Source: a virus. From it: a stretch of DNA of 64,000 nt. Both the position numbers and the translations under genes were made by a program. Below are positions 22,498 through 30,352 of the stretch, piece after piece. The stretch lies in IMG/VR virus record IMGVR_UViG_3300042946_000581, positions 1 to 64,000 of that record; one strand, written 5' to 3'. How positions within the stretch are numbered: position 1 is the first letter of the stretch; every line of letters starts with the position of its first letter. The notes beneath the pieces are model-generated. The model saw only the letters and a list, made by a program, of their open reading frames with translations. It did no database searches and was not told the origin of the DNA.

Positions 22498-24267
22498 ATG
22501 AGTTTAACAAAAGAACAAGTAATGATTGAATATGTTAAGTGTATGAAAGATACCCCATACGCGTTAAGAACATATTTGGAAACCTATGACAATACTGTAT
22601 CAAAATATGTTCCATTAGAGTTATTTCCAGACCAAGTATCATTATTAAATGACTATGAAGAGGTTAATGAAAACATTGCATTAAAATACAGACAAGCTGG
22701 GGTATCAACAGTAACTGCTGCTTGGGTATCTAAAAAAATTGCTTTTGCAAAAAAAACAAAACCTGAAAAGATTCTAATCATTGCCAACAAATTGGATACA
22801 TCACAAGAGATGGCAAATAAAATAAGAATGTTTATTGGTCAATGGCCAAGTTGGGTCGGAATTGATTTTTCTGTTGATAAAAATTCACAAAAACATTACA
22901 AGACAAACAATGGATGTGAAGTAAAAGCTGTGGCGACCTCAAAGGATGCTCTACGTGGTTTTACACCAACAATCCTAGTATTTGACGAGGCAGCATTTAT
23001 TGACGCGGATTCAGACTTTTGGGCTGCTTGTATGGCTTCACTATCAACTGGGGGTAAAGTTATTGTGGTATCAACACCAAATGGTTATGACCCAATTTAT
23101 TATGAAATATATAATCAAGCAAATAGGGGAATGAATGACTTCAAAATATCTGAGATGTTTTGGTTTAGAGACCCAAGATATACAAAAGATTTATATTTAG
23201 TTAAAACCAAAGACATTATTCATTATCTATTAAATAAAACTGAATATCAAAAAGAGGATATTGTCAGTTGGGAAAATATATCATTTGAGGATAGAAATTA
23301 TGATGAACTTAAATTAATAATGAATTCAGGGTACAAACCTTGTTCATCTTGGTTTGAGGGAATGGTAAAGAAACTTAAATACGATAAACGAAAAGTTTCA
23401 CAAGAATTAGAGTGTAATTTTCTTGGGTCAGGTGATAATGTATTTGATTCTCTTTTAATGCAGAGAGTTAAAGAAAATATGATTAAAGAACCCCAAAATA
23501 AAATGATGGGTAATTCTTTATGGATATGGAAAGAACCTATTATGGGACATAAATACGTTATGGGTGTGGATGTCAGTAGAGGGGATAGTGAAGACTTTAG
23601 TTCTTTCCAAATTATTGATTTTGATACAAGAGAACAAGTTGCAGAATATGTTGGGAAATTACCTCCAGATACAATGGCTGAAATATGTTATAAGTGGGGT
23701 AATATGTATAATTGTTTTATTGTAATAGATATAACTGGTGGTATGGGAGTTTCAACATCAAGGAAGTTACAAGAGTTGGGTTATAAAAATTTATATGTTG
23801 ATGGGGTTGATTTAGCTAACAAATGGAAGTATGACCCTAAGGCATTGGATAAAATCCCTGGATTAAATTTCAATAACAAACGTGTTCAGATAATTGCATC
23901 ATTTGAGGAAGCAATGAGACATGAATTTAAGATACATAGCTCAAGGTTATTTGATGAGATGAACACCTTTGTTTATGTCAATGGAAGACCTGACCACCAA
24001 AAAGGACAACACGATGACTTAATAATGTCAATTGCAATGGCGACTTATGTTGCAGAATCATCTTTTAGCAGTTTAGAAAAAGTCACTGAACAAACAAAGG
24101 CAATGTTGGAATCTTGGGCTGTATCCAACAATGAAAATATGGGAAAACAATTGGACTTTAATCCAGTAATGCCATTTAATCACGATAGATTACAACAAAG
24201 GAATCAAAATGTTTCAAAGGATGATTATATGAAATACTCTTGGTTATTTGGAAACCAAAGAAGATAA
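22498..24267 (+). CDS. terminase large subunit (gp17-like)
   Basis: The 589-residue packaging motor. The ATPase half has a Walker A variant KYRQAGVST (63-71), Walker B ILVFDEA (159-165) with catalytic Glu, and the coupling motif VVSTPNG. The RNase H-like nuclease half begins MGVDVSRGDSEDFSS (D358), with further acidic positions in IVIDITGG and GQHDDLIMS. Length and motif order match T4 gp17 (610 aa). It docks on the portal and fills the prohead with DNA, cutting the concatemer. The stop codon forms part of the next late-promoter element. Confidence 0.95.
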   Translation: MSLTKEQVMIEYVKCMKDTPYALRTYLETYDNTVSKYVPLELFPDQVSLLNDYEEVNENIALKYRQAGVSTVTAAWVSKKIAFAKKTKPEKILIIANKLDTSQEMANKIRMFIGQWPSWVGIDFSVDKNSQKHYKTNNGCEVKAVATSKDALRGFTPTILVFDEAAFIDADSDFWAACMASLSTGGKVIVVSTPNGYDPIYYEIYNQANRGMNDFKISEMFWFRDPRYTKDLYLVKTKDIIHYLLNKTEYQKEDIVSWENISFEDRNYDELKLIMNSGYKPCSSWFEGMVKKLKYDKRKVSQELECNFLGSGDNVFDSLLMQRVKENMIKEPQNKMMGNSLWIWKEPIMGHKYVMGVDVSRGDSEDFSSFQIIDFDTREQVAEYVGKLPPDTMAEICYKWGNMYNCFIVIDITGGMGVSTSRKLQELGYKNLYVDGVDLANKWKYDPKALDKIPGLNFNNKRVQIIASFEEAMRHEFKIHSSRLFDEMNTFVYVNGRPDHQKGQHDDLIMSIAMATYVAESSFSSLEKVTEQTKAMLESWAVSNNENMGKQLDFNPVMPFNHDRLQQRNQNVSKDDYMKYSWLFGNQRR

Positions 24268-24274
24268 TATTTAT
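24265..24274 (+). promoter_or_regulatory. late-promoter element TAATATTTAT overlapping a stop codon
   Basis: Perfect element whose first three bases are the terminase stop codon, 14 nt before the next ATG. Confidence 0.65.
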
Positions 24275-24288
24275 AAAATAAAAACATT

Positions 24289-24429
24289 ATGGGACTAGTT
24301 GACAGAAAAAAATCAGGTAAAATTATAGATTCAAAAGTATTAGTACCTAATCAAGGTATTATAACCTCTAAGATACAAATACCAGACAAATTAGAAATCA
24401 AAACTACCAAAATTAAAGGGAATAATTAA
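24289..24429 (+). CDS. small protein between terminase and portal, 46 aa
   Basis: Encodes MGLVDRKKSGKIIDSKVLVP and about 26 further residues, beta-rich and basic. It has a late element at the ideal distance and fits the gap between terminase and portal exactly. Not recognised; possibly a small capsid-vertex or neck component. Confidence 0.55.
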   Translation: MGLVDRKKSGKIIDSKVLVPNQGIITSKIQIPDKLEIKTTKIKGNN

Positions 24430-24466
24430 CTCTTTAATTATCTCGCTAATCAATTAAATTAGATTT

Positions 24467-26257
24467 ATGGAACAAAATGATATGAATTTAACAGTATGGC
24501 AAAGGTTGTCTAAGGCCTTTGGGCCTAACGCATTATTAAATCAAGATTATCCGACATATAAGTTTGATAAGAAAGAATTATTACGTACAACATCAAAACA
24601 AGAGTACGAAAAAGAATTATTACAAGCTCAACAAACTTATTACCTAGGTAATCAGTGGACAAAGATTGAAAGTAATCTTTATACTCAAGCAATATATTAT
24701 GAACCAACTAGATTGGCTTCTTTCTATGATTATGAATCTATGGAGTTTACCCCAGAAATATCAACAGCTTTAGACATATATGGGGAAGAATCCACTACTG
24801 TAAATCAAGATGGGTTTATGTTACAAATCTATTCAGAATCAAAAAGGATAAAAGGTATTTTGGCTGATTTATTTAATAACTCATTGGATATAAATACTAA
24901 TTTACCAATGTGGACTAGAAATACTTGTAAGTATGGCGATAATTTTGTTTATCTTAAACTTGACCCTGATAAAGGGATTGTTGGTTGTATGCAATTGCCA
25001 AACATTGAAATTGAACGTTTTGAACGAGGTATACCCGCTCAAGCGACAAGACAAAATGTTGAAGAACCCTCAGAAAACAAAGGACTAAGATTTAAATGGA
25101 AAGTCAAAGATATGGAATTTAATTCTTGGGAGATTGCTCACTTTAGATTATTAGGAGATGATAGAAAGTTACCTTATGGTACATCAATGTTGGAGAAGGC
25201 AAGACGTATTTGGAAACAATTATTATTGGCTGAAGATGCAATGTTAATATATAGAACATCAAGAGCCCCTGAAAGAAGAGTATTTAAAGTATTTGTGGGT
25301 AATATGGACGATAAAGATGTTGAACCATATGTACAACGTGTTGCTAACAAATTTAAACGTAGTCAAGTAGTTGATTCTCAATCAGGTAATGTTGATATGA
25401 GGTTCAATCAAATGGCGGTAGACCAAGATTATTTTATTCCAGTTCGTGACCCTGCTCAAGCAAGTCCAATTGAAACATTGCCTGGTGGTACCAACTTAGG
25501 TGAAATTGCTGATATTGAATATATCCAAAAGAAACTATTAACGGCATTACGTGTGCCTAAAGCATTTTTAGGTTTTGAAGAACCAGTTGGTGATGGTAAG
25601 AATTTATCTTTAATTGATATTCGTTTTTCACGAACAATTAATAAGATTCAGAAGTCAATGATTGCCGAATTAAATAAAATTGCCATTATACATTTATTTT
25701 TGTTGGGATTTGAAGATGAGTTGAATAATTTTACATTAGGGTTAACAAATCCATCAAAACAAGCTGATTTATTGGGTATTGAGGTTTGGAAAGAAAAAAT
25801 TGCGGTATATAAAGAATCTGTTACGGCATTACAAGATGGTACCGCTCCAACATCACATACTTGGGCAAAGAAACATGTATTAGGTTTCTCTGAAGAGGAA
25901 ATTAAAAATGACTTATTACAACAACGTATTGAAAGAGCTGTTGGGGCCGAATTAAATAATACTGCAACGATTATTACTAAAACTGGTATATTTGATAATA
26001 TTGATAAATTATATACTCAAAAAAGTGGTAGTACAACATCAGCTGGCGGAGCTCCCCCTCCACCTGATGGAGGAGCACCACCACCACCTGATGGAGGAGC
26101 ACCAATGGGATTACCTGAAAATGAAAAGAAAGATAATTTGAAAATATTATTGGAATCTGATGGGTTATTAGATGATGAAACTTTCATTGATTTATCAAAA
26201 GGAAAAAATTTCTTAGGTGAAATGGAGGTTCATTTAAATAAACTTTTAAATGGGTAA
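24467..26257 (+). CDS. portal vertex protein (gp20-like)
   Basis: A 596-residue protein with the gp20 family text: FTPEISTALDIYGEEST near the N-terminus, FKWKVKDMEFNSWEIAHFRL, the stem/clip region with YGTSMLEKARRIWKQLLL, RAPERRVFKVFVGN, and the C-terminal ETLPGGTNLGEIADIEYIQK followed by RVPKAFLGFEE. Forms the dodecameric ring through which DNA enters and leaves. An unusual Pro/Gly repeat (GAPPPPDGGAPPPPDGGAP) is inserted near the C-terminus, followed by an acidic helical end. Its stop codon overlaps the next late element. Confidence 0.93.
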   Translation: MEQNDMNLTVWQRLSKAFGPNALLNQDYPTYKFDKKELLRTTSKQEYEKELLQAQQTYYLGNQWTKIESNLYTQAIYYEPTRLASFYDYESMEFTPEISTALDIYGEESTTVNQDGFMLQIYSESKRIKGILADLFNNSLDINTNLPMWTRNTCKYGDNFVYLKLDPDKGIVGCMQLPNIEIERFERGIPAQATRQNVEEPSENKGLRFKWKVKDMEFNSWEIAHFRLLGDDRKLPYGTSMLEKARRIWKQLLLAEDAMLIYRTSRAPERRVFKVFVGNMDDKDVEPYVQRVANKFKRSQVVDSQSGNVDMRFNQMAVDQDYFIPVRDPAQASPIETLPGGTNLGEIADIEYIQKKLLTALRVPKAFLGFEEPVGDGKNLSLIDIRFSRTINKIQKSMIAELNKIAIIHLFLLGFEDELNNFTLGLTNPSKQADLLGIEVWKEKIAVYKESVTALQDGTAPTSHTWAKKHVLGFSEEEIKNDLLQQRIERAVGAELNNTATIITKTGIFDNIDKLYTQKSGSTTSAGGAPPPPDGGAPPPPDGGAPMGLPENEKKDNLKILLESDGLLDDETFIDLSKGKNFLGEMEVHLNKLLNG

Positions 26258-26264
26258 TATTTAT
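26255..26264 (+). promoter_or_regulatory. late-promoter element TAATATTTAT overlapping portal stop codon
   Basis: Perfect element; its first three bases are the portal stop. The spacing favours the second of two nearby ATGs (14 nt rather than 8 nt). Confidence 0.65.
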
Positions 26265-26278
26265 AATAAAAAATGAAT

Positions 26279-26992
26279 ATGAAATTTGGAATTATTAAAT
26301 CAAAAATAGATTACGTATTATCAGAATCATTCAAGAATGATGAACATTTTAAAGTGGAAATGAAATTCTTTAAAAAGAATATTTTGGAGAACAAAAACCT
26401 TAGTAAACTTTTTTATTTATATGATGAATTAACTACAAAAAGAAATATGGATAAAAACATTGTTGATGATTACATCAATCAATCAATTACTATATATGAA
26501 AATACTATCAATAAATTAAAACCAATTGACTATAAAAAGTTGGACTATTGGTTAAATGGTATTGAGACTGAAAACCAATATGAAAATATTGATAAATTGT
26601 TTTCAACCAATATCCTAACACTAGAAAATAAAGTTATCAATAAAAAAATAATTGCGGAATCATTAATTAAAAAAGAAGAAACTAAGGAGGTAATTAATTT
26701 ACCAATTAGTTCAATGATTAAATTAGCTAATAAATCTATTTTGTCTTATATTGAAAATTTAAATGAAAGTGATAAGAGTGAACTAGTAAGATTCTTGTCT
26801 CAAGATGAAAAGATTATGAAAGAGAGTTATGAATCAACAAAACTTGAAGTATTAACAAAATTAAATAACCATAAATTAGAATCGGATTCTGATACATCAA
26901 TAAGAATTGATGAAACCATATCAAAACTAAAAGAGGAGAAGTTTGATAAATTGACTTATTTCAAATTAAAAAATCTGAACGAAAGCCTTTAA
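26279..26992 (+). CDS. probable prohead-core protein
   Basis: A 237-residue, highly charged helical protein beginning MKFGIIKSKIDYVLSES. Location between portal and protease is that of the T4 core genes 67/68, and VLSE before S could be a processing site. No sequence-level similarity is claimed. The start two codons after the first ATG is chosen from promoter spacing. It converges with the bS21 gene, overlapping by 4 nt. Confidence 0.55.
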   Translation: MKFGIIKSKIDYVLSESFKNDEHFKVEMKFFKKNILENKNLSKLFYLYDELTTKRNMDKNIVDDYINQSITIYENTINKLKPIDYKKLDYWLNGIETENQYENIDKLFSTNILTLENKVINKKIIAESLIKKEETKEVINLPISSMIKLANKSILSYIENLNESDKSELVRFLSQDEKIMKESYESTKLEVLTKLNNHKLESDSDTSIRIDETISKLKEEKFDKLTYFKLKNLNESL

Positions 26993-27177
26993 TCTTCTTT
27001 TTTTGTTTTTTGGGAATAAACCGCTTTTTTAACTTCGTCTCTACGTTTGATAGACTTTTTGGTATATTCTTTTCTCTGTTTCAATTCAGTCATTAATTTA
27101 GTTTTAATCACTTTACTCTTAAAGAGTTTAAGTGCTTTTTCAATTGGGGTTTTGTTGTCTATTTTTATAATTAACAT
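26989..27177 (-). CDS. rpsU: ribosomal protein bS21
   Basis: The 62-residue product MLIIKIDNKTPIEKALKLFK then KSKVIKTKLMTELKQRKEYT matches bS21: the VI-x-V start, the ALRRFKR-type helix and the R-R-x-x-Y-x-K-P-type basic stretch, ending in a Lys-rich tail. bS21 binds near the 3' end of 16S rRNA. In Bacteroidota, bS21 helps sequester the anti-Shine-Dalgarno. A phage copy could replace host bS21 and change initiation preference. It is the only minus-strand gene within the packaging/capsid block. I start at MLIIK; an upstream in-frame Met would add an atypical extension. Confidence 0.88.
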   Translation of the reverse strand: MLIIKIDNKTPIEKALKLFKSKVIKTKLMTELKQRKEYTKKSIKRRDEVKKAVYSQKTKKED

Positions 27178-27251
27178 AATTTGGTTTTTTTGACATTTAT
27201 TCAAATTTTACTTATTTTTTATTCAAAAATAAACAAAAAAATATTTTATGA

Positions 27252-27710
27252 ATGAAAAAAGGAAAAACTTCAAAAATCCAAGGATTTAAAACTGCAAAGA
27301 TTTTATACGGAACTGTTGATTCTATTGAACTTAAATCAATGTATCTCAACATACAAACTTGGGTTGAACCTCAACTTGAACTTGAAAATTGGAATCGTGT
27401 TACATTGAATTTATCAAGAAAAGTCAAACACACAATTTACAATAATATAAATACTGAATTATTTGAAAAAAATTTTATAGTCGATTTGGATTTAAGGTCT
27501 AGTGGATTGCAAATGGATAAAAAATCTTTTCTTAATCTTGAGATTAATTTTTTCTTAAATCAAAAAGATATAGATTTTAAGTCAAACAATGTTAAGGAAT
27601 TTTTAAAAAATTTAACAAAAAAAATTATCCAAGAAAATCTTACCAACAATTATTATTTCAGTTTTAGTCTAACTAAAAAGAGTGATGAGTTAATAAATAT
27701 AAAAACATAA
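27252..27710 (+). CDS. hypothetical protein between bS21 and protease, 152 aa
   Basis: Not recognised. Beta-rich with a basic N-terminus (MKKGKTSKIQGFKTAKILYG) and a helical C-terminal third. It occupies the core-gene region between portal and protease, so an assembly role is possible. Confidence 0.55.
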   Translation: MKKGKTSKIQGFKTAKILYGTVDSIELKSMYLNIQTWVEPQLELENWNRVTLNLSRKVKHTIYNNINTELFEKNFIVDLDLRSSGLQMDKKSFLNLEINFFLNQKDIDFKSNNVKEFLKNLTKKIIQENLTNNYYFSFSLTKKSDELINIKT

Positions 27711-27718
27711 ATATTTAT
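27711..27718 (+). promoter_or_regulatory. late-promoter element
   Basis: ATATTTAT followed by TAATAAAA, 16 nt before the protease ATG. Confidence 0.6.
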
Positions 27719-27734
27719 TAATAAAAATCACAAA

Positions 27735-28454
27735 ATGAACTTAAGAATTTTAAATCCAGGTGAATTAGGTAAAGGAATATTAATTGAGAATGATGGTTGG
27801 GTATCTCCAAGAACTGAACATAATTCATTTATATTAGAACAAAAATCTTATTTAGATTACTCCAAACCATTTGAATTTTATGCTGTATTACAAAAATACA
27901 ATACACCAAATAGGAATGGTAGAATCTATCCTGAGAGAATATTAAAAAGAGAAGCAGAGAATTATAAAAAGATGATTCAAAAAGGAACATCTTTATCCGA
28001 ATTAAACCACCCAGAATCATCTCTAATTGACCTAGATAGGGCTTCACATTTAATTACTGAGGTATGGTGGGAAGGACCAGTTTTAATGGGTAAATTAAAG
28101 TTATTAACAAGTCCAGGATTTCACGAGAGAGGAATTGTATCAACAAAAGGTGATATGGCGGCAAACTATCTAAGACAAGGTGTTACTCTTGGTATATCTT
28201 CTCGTGGAGTTGGTTCATTAAAAAAAGTTGGGGAACAAAACGAAGTTCAAGATGATTTTGAATTAATTTGTTTTGATTTGGTATCTTCGCCGTCTACACC
28301 TGGGGCATATCTTTTTTTAAATAAAGAAGATAGAGCAAGTTTAGATGAAAATTTAGATGATGATAAAAAAATGTCTGTTGAAAGAAACGTTGGTCAAACT
28401 GGTAATAAATCACTTGACTTAATGAAAAGATTAAACGATTATTTAGGACATTAA
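27735..28454 (+). CDS. prohead maturation protease (gp21-like)
   Basis: The 239-residue serine protease has FYAVLQKYNTPNRNGRIYP (48-66), catalytic His in LSELNHP (H92), nucleophile in LGISSRGVG (S155/S156), and Asp in FDLVSSPSTPG (D181), the order of the T4 gp21 family. The T4 enzyme cleaves capsid and internal proteins after (I/L)-x-E. The many [LIV]-x-(x)-E sites in nearby proteins are its expected substrates. It lies between core genes and scaffold exactly as in T4. Confidence 0.9.
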   Translation: MNLRILNPGELGKGILIENDGWVSPRTEHNSFILEQKSYLDYSKPFEFYAVLQKYNTPNRNGRIYPERILKREAENYKKMIQKGTSLSELNHPESSLIDLDRASHLITEVWWEGPVLMGKLKLLTSPGFHERGIVSTKGDMAANYLRQGVTLGISSRGVGSLKKVGEQNEVQDDFELICFDLVSSPSTPGAYLFLNKEDRASLDENLDDDKKMSVERNVGQTGNKSLDLMKRLNDYLGH

Positions 28455-28481
28455 TTAATATTTAAAAAAAATTCTAGAATT

Positions 28482-28697
28482 ATGGAAGATGGACAAAAAT
28501 ATTTTGTTGCAAAAATCGCTGAAGATTTTGTTGATGATGAAACTGGTAAGGTTAAAAAAATCAAACTTGAAAAATTGGTTATGGGATATACCCCAACTGA
28601 TGTTGAAGCTAAAATAACCAAGATTTATGAACATTACACAACTGATTGGCGAATTACAGCAATTGTTGAAAGTAAAATTGATGAAGTAATAGAGTAA
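28482..28697 (+). CDS. small DUF4494-like protein, 71 aa
   Basis: The sequence YFVAKIAEDFVDDETGKVKK then KLEKLVMGYTPTDVEAKITK has the layout of the Bacteroidota DUF4494 family (an aromatic/Val start, a K-rich turn, a Y-x-x-x-(A/T)-x-x-x-x-E-A helix). Function unknown. Placed between protease and scaffold, and followed by a terminator. Confidence 0.5.
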   Translation: MEDGQKYFVAKIAEDFVDDETGKVKKIKLEKLVMGYTPTDVEAKITKIYEHYTTDWRITAIVESKIDEVIE

Positions 28698-28719
28698 ATA
28701 ATTCATCAATAATTTTGAT

Positions 28720-28757
28720 AAGGATAATCCAAAAAAATGGGTTATCCTTATTTTTTT
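28720..28757 (+). terminator. rho-independent terminator
   Basis: AAGGATAA (28720-28727) pairs with TTATCCTT (28742-28749), then a run of T. Confidence 0.8.
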
Positions 28758-28841
28758 TGTCAAAACATCATATTTATATTATATAAAATATATTTTTTTG
28801 TGTTGTATTATATACAAAAAAATTTTTTTTGAAAAATTAAC

Positions 28842-28849
28842 ATATTTAT
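28842..28849 (+). promoter_or_regulatory. late-promoter element for the scaffold gene
   Basis: ATATTTAT followed by ATAATAAAA, 15 nt before the ATG. Confidence 0.65.
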
Positions 28850-28864
28850 ATAATAAAAAACGAA

Positions 28865-30322
28865 ATGGCAGAAAAGAAATCATTAGTTGAAGAAACAATC
28901 TTACAAATGAAAAATTTGGAAGATGTTGTAACTGAAAATGCAAAAGGAATACTTGCCTCTACTATGAGACAAGAAATCAAAGAATTGGTAAAAGAATCTC
29001 TCAAAGAACAAGACGATGAAGAGGTTGAAGATGATATGGGTATGGAGGATGACGATATGGAAATTGAGGATGATGATATGGACATAGAGGATGACGATAT
29101 GGACATAGAGGACGATATGGATATGTCAGAACCTGATATGGAGGTTGATACAATAGATCTCACAAAGCAACCAGCTTCAGAAGTATTAAGAGTTTTCAAA
29201 CTTTTGAGTCCTGAAGATGAGGTCGTTATCACCAAAGATACTGTGGGTAACATAAACTTAAAAGACCAAGAAACAAACAAAGAGTATATGATTGTTACCG
29301 AAGGTATGGATGAATACGATGAAATGGATATGATGGAAATGGAAGATGAAATGGACATGATGGAAATGGACGATGAAATGGACATGATGGAAATGGACGA
29401 TGAAATGGACATGATGGAAATGGACGATATGGGTTATGGTATGGATGAGGAAGAAGAAACTTTATACGAAATTGAAATGGATGATTATGATGTTGAATCA
29501 GCGTTTGAAGATGAATTCGGAGAAGGTTTTGACTTTGAAGATGAAGAAGGTTTTGAAGATGAATATATGATGGAATCAAAAAAATCAACAAAAAAACCAA
29601 AAGGTATGGGTTTTGGTTCAGCATCTAAATTCAAATATTCTAAAAAACCAAATCAAGAAGGTGGTTTTAAAGAAGATATGAAACAAGGCACTAAAGGCGT
29701 AGGCATGGGTTCTGCTAAAAAAGTAAATGTATACAAAGAAACGCCAGTTAAAGGTGACTTTAAAATCAAACCCAAACCCAAAAAAGAAACAAAAGAAAGT
29801 ATGACAATGATGCCTAAAAAAGTAGAAACAAAAGAGGCCGCACGTACTTTAGGAAACGGAAAATATTGGGGTAGAGAAGGACTTCCAAAACCAAAAGCAG
29901 CACCACGTCATATCAGAAAAGAATCTATTGACAATTCTGAACTTCTAATCCTTAGAGAAAAAAATGAAGAGTATAGAAAAGCATTAAATATTTTTAGAAA
30001 TAAACTTGATGAAGTTGCAATCTTTAATTCAAACTTAGCGTACGCAACTAGATTGTTTACTGAACATTCAACTTCAAAACAAGAAAAAATTAACATTCTA
30101 CAAAGATTTGATGGCGTTGAAACTCTTAAAGAATCTAAAAATTTGTATAAAAGTATTAAAGACGAACTTACGACAACTAAGACTAGTCAAATTACAGAAT
30201 CAATTGAAAGAACAATCGAAAAAACACCTTCAACAGGTTCGGCAATTAATTTAATTGAATCAAAAACATATGAAAATCCACAATTCTTAAGAATGAAGGA
30301 TTTAATGTCAAAATTAAAATAA
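28865..30322 (+). CDS. prohead scaffold protein (gp22 position), acidic repeats
   Basis: A 485-residue protein between protease and capsid genes. An N-terminal helix (ETILQMKNLEDVVTENAK) precedes a very acidic Asp/Glu/Met zone (about 50-90 and 140-190), a Lys-rich middle, and a helical C-terminal half with coiled-coil character (LLILREKNEEYRKALNIFRN). The end is FLRMKDLMSKLK, like the shared C-terminal helix. In T4, gp22 (269 aa) builds the core and is then digested. This one is nearly twice as long because of the acidic repeats. Confidence 0.75.
   Translation: MAEKKSLVEETILQMKNLEDVVTENAKGILASTMRQEIKELVKESLKEQDDEEVEDDMGMEDDDMEIEDDDMDIEDDDMDIEDDMDMSEPDMEVDTIDLTKQPASEVLRVFKLLSPEDEVVITKDTVGNINLKDQETNKEYMIVTEGMDEYDEMDMMEMEDEMDMMEMDDEMDMMEMDDEMDMMEMDDMGYGMDEEEETLYEIEMDDYDVESAFEDEFGEGFDFEDEEGFEDEYMMESKKSTKKPKGMGFGSASKFKYSKKPNQEGGFKEDMKQGTKGVGMGSAKKVNVYKETPVKGDFKIKPKPKKETKESMTMMPKKVETKEAARTLGNGKYWGREGLPKPKAAPRHIRKESIDNSELLILREKNEEYRKALNIFRNKLDEVAIFNSNLAYATRLFTEHSTSKQEKINILQRFDGVETLKESKNLYKSIKDELTTTKTSQITESIERTIEKTPSTGSAINLIESKTYENPQFLRMKDLMSKLK
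29318..29425 (+). repeat. 27-bp tandem repeat, four copies
   Basis: Three identical 27-nt units (29345-29371, 29372-29398, 29399-29425) preceded by one slightly diverged unit, encoding DEMDMMEMD. Identity at the DNA level indicates recent slippage expansion inside the scaffold gene. Confidence 0.9.
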
Positions 30323-30352
30323 ACAATAAAACTAAAACAAAACAAATACAAA

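Noticed and set aside
28846-29412. Minus-strand 188-codon Ser/Ile-rich frame opposite the scaffold gene
   Set aside because: Produced by the acidic GAT/GAA repeat on the other strand; pure low complexity.
29318-29425. CRISPR-like repeat array
   Set aside because: The 27-bp units are contiguous with no spacers and encode an in-frame peptide repeat.
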